In this document: positions 55,232 to 64,000 of the stretch, piece after piece
Layout of the letters: each line of letters starts with the position of its first letter
How positions within the stretch are numbered: the stretch's first letter is position 1
NCBI GenBank assembly: GCA_034440635.1
Contig: JAOTON010001937.1
Span: 186,001 to 250,000, forward strand
Length of the DNA: 64,000 nt
Direction of reading: 5' to 3'
From: Lepas anatifera
Taxonomy: Eukaryota > Arthropoda > Thecostraca > Lepadidae
Notes under the pieces: model-generated
Told to the model about the DNA's origin: nothing
What the model saw: the letters and a program-made list of their open reading frames with translations, nothing else
Database searches by the model: none
Made by a program: the position numbers and the translations under genes

Positions 55232-55700
55232 ACGTCATACATGAATGATCTTGAAAGACCTAGATCAGAAAATTTCGGAAGGAACGGTGTTGTAAATTTT
55301 TCACGATATTAGTATCGATTGGTGCATTTTGGTTTTTCGCGCATAATCCAGGTGTTTCCGTAAATATTCCCTGCACGAGAAATATTTGACCTGTATGACC
55401 TCACTTGACCTTGAGTATATCGACCCCGGTCGAGAAAGTTGGCTTTAATATAGATACTCTTATTTTACGTCATACATGAATGATCTTGAATGACCTTGAT
55501 CAGAAAATTTCAGAAGGAATTGTGTTTTACATTTTTTCTACGATTTTAATCTCGATTGAGTGCATTTCTGTTTTTCCGCATAATCCAGGCGTTTCCTAAA
55601 ACTCCTGCACGAAATATATTTAACCTTTATGGCCTCATTTCACCTTGAATATATCGACCTAGGTTAGTGAAAATTGGCAATAATATAGATCATTGTAATT
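55232..55700 (+). repeat. Tandem duplication, 235-bp unit, two copies
   Basis: Unit 1 starts ACGTCATACATGAATGATCT at 55,232 and unit 2 starts with the same bases at 55,467. Both run through CAGAAAATTTC.GAAGGAA, TTTTTC.C.CATAATCCAGG and ATATCGACC. The copies differ by many substitutions, so the duplication is old. Confidence 0.88.
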
Positions 55701-58700
55701 CCCATGAAGCCCCAAAAAAGACCTTTTTACTGGCCCTCTCGGTTTCGATATCACGGGGCGTACCTTAGACCCCGCCCACTGTGGGTTGACGCGAGGTTTC
55801 TCCACGCTGCGGGTGTCAAAAGTAACATACCCGTGGTCAGCGTTTTTGTACAGAAAGGTACCAACTTATACCAAAATAAGTCTTAGAAATACCCTGGAGT
55901 TAGGTTTGGGGGCCCGATGTCTCGATTTTGTTGATGGTCTTTATCGCCCCCGCTATTTGAAAATTTTTGTTCAAAAGGACAAGGTTTGATACTGTCCTCC
56001 TTGTCGGGTCCTGAAATTGTTTTCACACAAGGTGGAGAGTGAGGCCAAAATCCCAAAAAGAGGCCAAAATCCCCCACATTCTTAACATGCCTCATTTTTG
56101 TGTTTAGTATTTCCAGGCTTACAAGTCCCACCACAGTTTTTCCTGGATATGTTTATTGTTCTTACCTGACAAATACTTCTTCAGGATAATACTTTGATTT
56201 AGGGCTGTATCTATATACCTTCAGATTCAATTTAGGGACCCATTCAGGGACGCTTCAGCAGGAGCTGTGACATGTTTTTGTTTGGAGGAATGAGCTCATG
56301 TTTTTATTATTCAGGAGTGTATGCTTTATGGGTTATCTTTACTGTCAATATATGTGTATGGTATGAAATATACGCGCAACTACCACCGCTTTTTTGTCTT
56401 GACTGACAGTAGATGAAAATATCTGCTGTAGAATGGAAGTGAACAATCATCTTCTGCTACCCTAGTGGAAGGACACATTCTGATGCTCCGCAATTGTAGG
56501 TACCTAATATATAGATAGGATCTCATAACCCTGAATCTCTAACCCATTTACATAGAACTAGGAAGCTACATAATTTAAAATATTTATATATAGAATACAT
56601 TGCTTGGCCCTGATGCCATGGTAAATAACCAACCAGATAAAATCCCTCTTCCCCTTATTTTGATATTCTCCAACTTTCACCCATCCAAGCACCACACAGG
56701 CTATCATTATTTAATGCAGGACACGGGGTTTAAACACTCAACCGCTGCCAGGATTATTTTGCTTCAATGTGTGAAAACCACCAGCCTATATTTGTATGAA
56801 ATCGTTCGATTAAGAAAATAGCAAGCATATCCAGCCTTAAAAATCATGAGCCGCAAAAGGTAGAGTCTGAGCATTCCTCCGAGCTGTGGAAAACCTTTGC
56901 AGGTATTATACCTCACCCAGTACTGTACTGGGTAGGTAGGTACCCACCTATCTCCTGTAGATATTTAAGATGGGAGAAATGGTTCGATTATTCATGAATT
57001 TCCTGAACGATAACCTGCAGTGTCACGGATAAGAAATAACAATATTCCTTCCAACAGCAAACTCAAATTCGTTCCACGCACTCACCAATTTCCAGTCTTC
57101 TTTCCAATAACCATACTGACCTCAAAATTCTGTATTCTCCGCCTTGGTGATATTCCCGCCTCAAGACAGGGCTCGCCAAGGATACCGAAGTAACAAAAAC
57201 TCACCGCCTGCACTTGCGCACCCATTGATGACACCAAAGATCATTTCGACTCCCAAATACGACAAAGTGACGCCATTGTTCCAAATGGACGAAATCCAGC
57301 TGAGGCCTTTTCACCGAGGCCAATTCGGTACTTGGATGTCTTTGGAATCCTATTTTCATTAATTAACGCACGGTTGAGAGCGATCGAACGCTAGAAATGT
57401 TTTTAAAGCATGTTTCAACGTCAAAAATAACAAAAGGAAAATAAATCTGTATTTTACGAAATATATTGAAAGGTGGAATCGGCCTCATTAAAGTGGAGAT
57501 TTTGACCAAAATCACGATGTAGTTGCGAGCGTTTGAAAATTTCAAAGAAGCTCTTACACCACATAGTAAAAATACCTAGAACTTGCTTATTTATTTTTCT
57601 TGAAGAAAAATGTATTTTTTTCAACTCTTTTCATTAAAATAGTATATATCCTAATTTATTCATCAATTTCACCAACAATAAAAATAGCCCAAAAATCAGG
57701 GTTGACTTTGGCAGCCTCTCTTGAAATTATAAGATTACTTTTACATTATTGGTGGTCTTGATGGGAATCTACGTTTCATTTTAATCCTTTCAAATGCGAC
57801 TTTTATCCTATTCTAATGCGAATAATTGCCAAAAATTAAAAGTGGACAAAACGAATGCACCTCGATCCAATCGGCCTCACTGAGCAAATACCCACGTGAA
57901 GTCTTTCCTTCGCCTCAAAATCTGGTAGCAGCCAATCCCAAGCCAGCTTAGGCAAAAATATGGCCATCTTTTGTATTTGAACGGGCCAGAAACTTCCGGG
58001 ACATGACAAAGTTTGTTATACCTCCAAAAACCTTTGTTACCTCACTTTTCCCGTGCCACCGTTGGTGTTTTTCTGCGGTTTTATATTTTAGTTTGTGGCA
58101 GGCCGGATTGTTTTGTTTGGTGCTGCGTTATCATGTTGCCATCATTGTTGGTTGTGTATGTGGTGGGAGTAATATCGGCGTTTGAGATTGGCGAGAGGAC
58201 GTAATCGGGCAAGATATTACATCAATGGCAGTTGGGGATTATACTTATACGGTTTGGGTATTCACTGTCATAATTTAGATGCGTATTTTACCGGTTTTTA
58301 TGCCGGGATTCCTTTGCCAAGTGAGGCCAAAACAAGTCTCTGGTGAGCCCTAAATAAATCTGAAAAGATACGTTTTCCACTTAAAATTGTGAATTTCAGG
58401 ACACTGTCCCTTGTCACACTTCAGCTTAATAAAGGTTCTAAAGCAGGTTATTAATGCATTGCCTAATACATCTGATGCTTTGCTTTTGAAAAGCCCTGAC
58501 AAGGCAAGAGTTGGTTTTGTGGGTTCCTCCAGATGGTTTAACTTCTGTTTATACACTTAACCTTAACATCTGGCAGCCCTGTCTTTGTTTTTGTATTTCA
58601 TGTGCATATTGTCTACTAGTATAGCCAATTGCTCTCAAGGATGTTCTTCTGATCCCGCATATAATTTTTTTACCCTTTTTACGAAACTTTGATTTTTTCT

Positions 58701-59400
58701 TCAATTTTGGCATCCCACATTTTGCAGAAAAGTAATTTAAGGACACTAGAACCCATGTCTATGTGACCAATGAATGTGTTTTCTGTACCAAAGTATGTAG
58801 TACTGCGCAATGTCTCTATTGCCGTGATACAGCGTTGACAATATCAGCGTGGTGTGCACCAGGTTTCGTGCGGAAAAATTGTTTAAAATGGGTACAATAA
58901 CGCCCACTAGAAGTGTCAAAATAATGGAACAAACACTGAGCAGCTTTCCAGACTGTACCTTATATTTCGACGATAACAAGTCTAACTGCAAAAGTGCGGA
59001 AATTTTCACACCAGAAATATGCCACTGATAACAGTGTTGCATGCAATTTTCTCCCGCTAGATCATCCCAGAGAGTCTACATCTAAAAAGTACCTACATGA
59101 AATGTATCCATGTTAATATAATCCATCCAAAACGAATGTATTCAGAACCCATGTACGTAAATATAATTTGCAAACTTTTTTCATACGCGATGCTTAAGTG
59201 AGAAATTTTGAATTTGTATCAGTCCAAACATTTTAGGCATTGCGCGGCAGAGAAAAACTTTCGCCTTCAAAGACGTACTTTCGGAGCATAAAAAACGCTG
59301 AAATTTTTCCTTGTGGACATGTCCTCCCCAGTTATGTCTTTACGCAAAACTAACTTGTTTGAAGGGTTCTAAAAAGACATTTCCTCTCTCTTTTTCGTTT
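55700..59400. other. Unassigned AT-rich sequence
   Basis: The longest stretch without a recognised repeat. No ORF above about 100 codons and no protein resemblance. Near 58,013-58,204 a 63-codon frame encodes a hydrophobic peptide (LPSLLVVYVVGVISAF), but start context and length give no support. It could hold introns or regulatory DNA. Confidence 0.45.
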
Positions 59401-59402
59401 TT

Positions 59403-60195
59403 CAGTGCTCCGGTGGACGGGCTGTGCGGGGGCCTTCTTTCAGTGCTCCGGTGGACGGGCTGTGCGGGGGCCTACTTTCAGTGCTCCGGTGGACGGGCTG
59501 TGCGGGGGCCTACTTTCAGTGCTCCGGTGGACGGGCTGTGCGGGGCCTACTTTCAGCGCTCCGGTGGATGGGCTGTGCGGGGGCCTACTTTCAGTGCTCC
59601 GGTGGACGGGCTGTGCGGGGGCCTACTTTCAGTGCTCCGGTGGACGGGCTGTGCGGGGGCCTACTTTCAGTGCTCCGGTGGACGGGCTGTGCGGGGGCCT
59701 ACTTTCAGCGCTCCGGTGGACGGGCTGTGCGGGGGCCTACTTTCAGCGCTCCGGTGGACGGGCTGTGCGGGGGCCTACTTTCAGTGCTCCGGTGGACGGG
59801 CTGTGCGGGGGCCTACTTTCAGTGCTCCGGTGGACGGGCTGTGCGGGGGCCTACTTTCAGCGCTCCGGTGGACGGGCTGTGCGGGGGCCTACTTTCAGCG
59901 CTCCGGTGGACGGGCTGTGCAGGGGCCTACTTTCAGTGCTCCGGTGGACGGGCTGTGCAGGGGCCTACTGTCAGCGCTCCGGTGGACGGGCTGTGCGGGG
60001 GCCTACTTTCAGTGCTCCGGTGGACGGGCTGTGCAGGGGCCTACTGTCAGCGCTCCGGTGGACGGGCTGTGCGGGGGCCTACTTTCAGTGCTCCGGTGGA
60101 CGGGCTGTGCGGGGGCCTACTTTCAGTGCTCCGGTGGGCGGGCTGTGCGGGGGGCCTACTTTCAGTGCTCCGGTGGACGGGTTGTGCGGGGGAGC
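59403..60195. repeat. Minisatellite, 38-bp unit, about 21 copies
   Basis: Unit TCAGTGCTCCGGTGGACGGG then CTGTGCGGGGGCCTACTT, almost identical throughout (TGCTCC/CGCTCC and CGGGG/AGGGG variants). 38 is not divisible by three, so three forward frames are open for 270-350 codons with the same 38-residue period, which rules out selection for one protein. It is the most homogeneous long array in the window. Confidence 0.96.
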
Positions 60196-60576
60196 CGCCT
60201 GCTTCCAGTGCCACCCTGGACGGGTCGGCGTGACAGATGGCAGACCGGTGGCGGTTTCCGGGTCAGTCGCGCCGCTGGCAGCCAACGCCGCGCCAATCCG
60301 TCATCGGATCGCGCGCAAAAATAGCGCGCCAACGCCGCCAACGCCTGAGTCAGAGCGTCCAGTGGCGCTACTCAGCATTAGTCGGCGGATTCAGGGGAGT
60401 GGCAGTGGGGTCATACCTCCTAAAACACACAACGGACTCGCGTGTCCCTCCTGATTGGGACCGAACGACATAGAGGAAAGGCGCTTGTATTTCTGACTTC
60501 CGCGATCTTGCCTGTTACAATCAATTCAACCAACGCACAAATATATAGTGCACGTTCAAGCACAACAGGCCGGGTC

Positions 60577-61031
60577 CTAAAGGGAATATGGCATCTTGGC
60601 CGAATCCTGGAATTTAGTGAAATTAGGCGTAATTTTAGCCAAAAACAATGAAACCACTCATCATTTCTCAGAAAAATGTTCAAAAAGCTCAATATTTTGT
60701 TTTTAAAAATACTCTGGGAAAATAAATATCTGTCAGTCTGTGGATGATGTCATGATCTGGCAACCACTACCATACTTGAAACGCTTCAAGGGCTTCGATT
60801 GGCTGATGCTCATCGTGACGTCAGCATACGTCGTCACACCAGCAGCTCACAACAATGGCCGCCCAGCGATGGGCTGATGAGGGGGCTGGTGTCAGGTAGG
60901 TTTTAGCTTTTTTCTACGGAAATATCGAGTTCCAAGACAAATGATATATGGAGTACAGGGTTTTCCGACTTGCTTTACAACTTGGCTATCTCAGTTAAAA
61001 TCACGTTGTGAAGGTGCCACATTCCCTTTAA
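60577..61031 (+). mobile_element. Family A copy 5: nearly complete
   Basis: A 455-bp element starting CTAAAGGGAATATGGCATC and ending GGTGCCACATTCCCTTTAA. The right TTAA is intact and the left has one change. It contains the centre block CATCGTGACGTCAGCATACG. Orientation is inverted relative to copy 1. Confidence 0.85.
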
Positions 61032-61203
61032 CCAGTATATCCTCACCGAGCTTCTGGACTAGTCGCTCCCATTCAACTTGTCGCCTGGATCCACCCAAGG
61101 CCTTAAAAGATAGGATCCACCAGTGAGCCAGCCTGCTGCCAATAACAGCAAAACAGCACTGACCACGACAATAGTGGACAGAGTTTGATCATGAAAACAG
61201 TGC

Positions 61204-61330
61204 ATTAAAGAGAGTGTTCCACTTTTATAATGGGTTTTGAACTGAGATAGCAGTTTTGTAGAGTGTGTTGAGCAACTACTATTGGCAATATAATTTTACC
61301 TAAAAACACTGTCACGGTGCTCGAAATAAG
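61204..61330. repeat. Diverged family A-like end
   Basis: TTAAAGAGAGTGTTCCACTT, then TTATAATGGGTTTTGAACTGAGATAGCAG, resembles the left 60 bp of family A with many changes. The remainder is unrelated. Confidence 0.45.
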
Positions 61331-61370
61331 AATAAAATATACATTACATAGGTTTTTTAAAGTTTGCCCC

Positions 61371-61570
61371 TGGTCACGTGACCAAGGGTGCGTTCTTTGA
61401 AATATTCCAGCCTGGAATTCCGGGAACAGTGACGTTACAGCCTTTCTTTGAAACTTTGCCCGGTATTCCGCGTGGAATATTACCGTCATTCCTCGCGGAA
61501 CGCTCGGAACCGAGAAAACAGTCCCGCTCAAGATGGCGGCGCCCATGGATGGATTTCGTAACAGTAAGTT
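61371..61570 (+). promoter_or_regulatory. Candidate TATA-less promoter and first exon
   Basis: In order: palindromic E-box TGGTCACGTGACCA at 61,371-61,384; AAGATGGCGGC at 61,530-61,540, identical to the YY1 core found at many metazoan start sites; CCCATGG with the ATG at 61,545; then a 19-nt open stretch (ATGGATGGATTTCGTAACA) and GTAAGT at 61,564, a consensus 5' splice site. This resembles a short first coding exon with phase-1 donor. No downstream exon could be identified. Confidence 0.4.
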
Positions 61571-61850
61571 CGTGGAATTTGAATATTTAACTGCTTGTTA
61601 GGTCAACTCAGGGTAACAGGGTCAACTATATGTTTTTGCATGATAATCGGCACCCAATAATAACACCTAAACGAAGGTAAATGAAATATTTGCGCCTGCA
61701 CAAGTCAAAATAAATCATGGGACTGTCACACCTCGCCATTTACGCCACATTTCGGCGTCGTTCAAGAACGTTCCCAGCCGGAATCCGGGGAATATCATGA
61801 CGTCACAACCCCTGGAATTCCACCTCGGTATATTTCACAGAACGCAGCCC
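61386..61850. mobile_element. Inverted-repeat element (MITE-like)
   Basis: Left edge GGGTGCGTTCTTTGAAATAT; right edge inverted GGGCTGCGTTCTGTGAAATAT. The arms continue for about 60 bp (GGAATTCCGGGAACAGTGACG; GGAATTCCAGGGGTTGTGACG). Flanks share only AA or CAA. The interior holds a YY1-like and splice-donor-like motif set (see separate entry). Confidence 0.7.
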
Positions 61851-61854
61851 AAGT

Positions 61855-62330
61855 ATCGGGCCCCTTTTTTTTTTTTTGTTTGTGATTCGACTACATGGTC
61901 ATCTCGCTCCCATCCTAGTTTATGATGCGCAAAAAGGTCAGAATTAGCGACTTAAGTTATGTGTGACACAGCACACTAGGAAGATTGGAAAACAGCTTTC
62001 AATATAACAAACCTAGCAACCAAATACAGACTAAGTCTCCAAACTCTTGCCGTCAAACATTTCTGAGACACACCACGCTGTACGTGTGTCCCACTCTGCT
62101 GGTGGTCTTGCCATTCTTTCCGGGTATCCCAGACCCTTGGGTGGAGAGCGGCGCACGAATGACGTGTCCCTATTCATGTACGCCTCCCAAACTCTCTGAC
62201 CGGGGTGCCTCCCATCACTAAAAAAACTTTCACCATTGAGTTCAACGACTAATTCTGATTATTTGAATACACAATTTTACCCATTTTTTATTTTAATTTG
62301 ATGGAATAGCTGTAGAAGAAATTGATGCGC
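61855..62330. other. Unassigned sequence
   Basis: Includes a T homopolymer run of about 15 at 61,866-61,880. No gene recognised. Confidence 0.4.
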
Positions 62331-62339
62331 GGTCAAAGT

Positions 62340-62700
62340 GCAAAATTGCCCGAGGCTATAGCTTTAACTCCTGAATCGCTTAATTTAGTGACGTAAAAAT
62401 GGCACAGGCGTGTTCTGACCTGCCAGTAACCCCATGGACACATACAAAATCGGAGCCATGAGGGTGTAAGGCCTGTGCTGAAATGCCGTGGAATGTCCCA
62501 GGTCTGTCGCAATTTCGACCCAAATCCGGTGTGCACTTGGTATGAAAGAAGCCAGCCGTCATGCTTCAGCACCAGGTCGCACTGTCCCTCTAAAATGGCA
62601 AGGTACCATGTCAGTTCCCTCTCCGTCGGATGGAATTTTCTCTGCCGATGGTTAAAAAGCAAGACCGCGTGCGCCAAATGCAAGACGACGGAGGCAATGG
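62340..62700 (-). pseudogene. Possible transposase relic (weak)
   Basis: On the minus strand one frame reads KFHPTERELTWYLAILEGQC and DGWLLSYQVHTGFGSKLRQT; an adjacent frame reads DRPGTFHGISAQALHPHGSD. The combination loosely resembles the DGTFK..P..F.Q...H stretch of MULE-type transposases. The match is short and needs a frameshift, so it may be chance. Confidence 0.22.
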
Positions 62701-63104
62701 CGCGGTTCCCACGCGCCGGCCAAGGGTATTGCGGCGGAGAGAGCGGCTGAGGGCACTGAGGCTGGCAGGTCCATGTCGGCGGCAGCTCGGAGCTAGGCAC
62801 AGCCGCTGCAGCTACAGCGCCGCTCAGACAGCGCGACAAGCACAAGACAGAACAAAGCACAGCTTACCCCTAAGCTTAGCTTGGCGCAGTAACAAGGACC
62901 AGCATTACAGCGTAAGAGCTGAGCGTTGGCGGGGGTGTGCAGAGACGCCGGGGCCTGTATGGCCTCTGTCTAGTGTGGAAGCTATCCACACCGGCTCTGC
63001 CCGCAAATGCCTTCGGGGCCGAGCCGCGCGTCCCAGCGCTGCCAATATCAATAAACAGTTGGCGGCGCGGCGCGACGATAAACGGCGCCCTCACGCTCCA
63101 CTCT

Positions 63105-63355
63105 GACGACGCAAACCGGCGCCCCGATGCTCGACTCCTCTAAAGCAAACGGCGCCCCGACGCTCCGCTCCTCCGGCGCCCAGGCGCTCTGCTCCTGTGA
63201 CGCAAACGGCGCCCCGACGCTCCGCTCTGATGACGCAAACGGCGCCCTGGCGCTCCGCTCTGGCGACGCAAACGGCGCCCTGACGCTCCGCTCCTCCGGC
63301 GCCCAGGCGCTCTGCTCCTGTGACGCAAACGGCGCCCAGGCGCTCGGTCCTCGCC
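63105..63355. repeat. Minisatellite, 33-bp unit, about eight copies
   Basis: Unit GACGCAAACGGCGCCCTGGC then GCTCCGCTCTGGC, alternating with a GGCGCCCAGGCGCTCTGCTC variant. GC-rich; frames remain open on both strands with an 11-residue period. Confidence 0.92.
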
Positions 63356-63486
63356 GTCCCAATAGCTGACAGCACAACCAAACCGATGATAGGCGCTTGA
63401 CCATCATTGATTCGTGGCGCTGGGCCCGACAGATGTGAAAAATATCGTGTTATATTGGTTTTAGCATAAGCTGGTTACATACTAAG

Positions 63487-64000
63487 GAGCAGTGGTGCAA
63501 CCAGGATTTCATTTTGGGGGTGGGGCAAGTCTTGAGAATGTGCCCCTATCCCTATCGCCATATACTTTAAGTCTGCAAAAAAACACTTATTGTAGGTGTC
63601 CTCTTTTTTGTAATACGGGGTTTTAACAGTTCTGGATTTGATGGCCTATTTATTTTCGCCCTAACTTTAGAATGTATATTGTATCTTTAGAACTGCATCC
63701 AGCGATATATGATCTTAGTTGGTCTTCACCTGTATGCAATCCCCGGCTTTGCTATAGGTAAGAACCAGGGGCGTCGCTGCCGAATGTTTACTGGTGGAGG
63801 GCTCTAGACTGACGACGACCAAGGTGGGGGTACCAGCCAAATTCTGAAAATTTTGGCAGCATATAAACGCTAACGACAATTCACTTCAACACATTCATGG
63901 AGATTCACGCTATTAACGCAGCAAATACCAAAAGAATTGAGTCGAGGTTCGAATTTGGTCGGACGTCTATCTCCCCCTTGATTCACAAATACTGAGGTAC
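63487..64000 (+). mobile_element. Family J element, cut by window end
   Basis: Starts CAGTGGTGCAACCAGGATTT, a hAT-like terminus, followed by a G-rich run and GTGCCCCTATC. It matches 47,349-46,890 in the opposite orientation and 41,600-41,700 in the same one (TTCATGGAGATTCACGC). Confidence 0.65.

Noticed and set aside
58003..58204. Small membrane protein
   Set aside because: A 60-63 codon hydrophobic peptide in two overlapping frames with no supporting start context or similarity; chance is sufficient.
59311..60454. Three overlapping plus-strand ORFs of 269-349 codons
   Set aside because: All come from the 38-bp array. Three frames open at once with the same period show absence of stops in the unit and not coding.

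Overview
This window reads as repeat-dense, non-coding genomic DNA from an animal, most likely an invertebrate. No rRNA, tRNA, CRISPR array, operon or intact protein gene could be supported. The retrotransposon remnants, tRNA-derived SINEs, DNA-transposon MITEs and GC-rich minisatellites are metazoan in character. The retrotransposon fragments (CR1/L2/Jockey-like reverse transcriptase, Jockey/I-like RT plus RNase H, Jockey-like ORF1) and one broken copy of an uncharacterised invertebrate protein family fit an arthropod or another invertebrate. I cannot name the species.

Layout. 1-1,080: two minisatellites. 1,998-2,830: a TTAA-bounded element (family D) with a perfect 19-bp terminal inverted repeat. 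3,542-4,270: a related AGGTCA-rich fragment. 4,740-5,160: a fold-back element. 5,800-6,125: a 30-bp minisatellite. 8,984-11,443: a decayed CR1/L2/Jockey-like retrotransposon, split inside its RT by a Harbinger-like MITE. 11,555-11,870: family B. 11,988-13,008: family C. 13,091-13,600: an RNase H relic. 14,100-15,901: a hAT-like element (family H). 16,066-20,020: four minisatellites and a family E element. 21,025-22,120: family A then an AGGTCA-rich fragment. 23,725-24,090: paired hairpins and a SINE tail. 24,825-26,790: a minus-strand RT/RNase H element with a nested insertion. 27,360-28,420: GC-rich degenerate repeats ending in a hAT-like terminus. 30,005-37,166: minisatellites, two more family C elements and a family B copy. 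37,857-38,497: the protein-family pseudogene. 40,290-43,996: minisatellite, SINEs, family E. 44,648-46,624: a complete hAT-like family H element with an 8-bp target-site duplication. 46,650-47,349: family J. 48,092-48,710: retrotransposon ORF1 relic. 49,905-54,567: family A copies, two minisatellites, a SINE, a Harbinger-like MITE and family D. 55,232-55,700: tandem duplication. 59,403-60,195 and 63,105-63,355: minisatellites. 60,577-61,850: family A, and an inverted-repeat element enclosing a promoter/first-exon-like motif set.

The most striking pattern is that several non-autonomous families (C, D, E and relatives F and G) are packed with the hexamer AGGTCA/TGACCT on both strands. C, D and E are bounded by TTAA plus terminal inverted repeats, which is the piggyBac target-site signature. 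By eye there are about 20 hexamers in one 1,031-bp copy, where chance would give fewer than one. This is the best candidate here for an undescribed system: either dispersed nuclear-receptor-type half sites or subterminal binding sites for an unseen transposase.

The insertions can be layered in time: MITEs in retrotransposons, a SINE and a MITE in family A elements, one retrotransposon end in another. All family names (A-M) are local to this annotation; no database comparison was possible.
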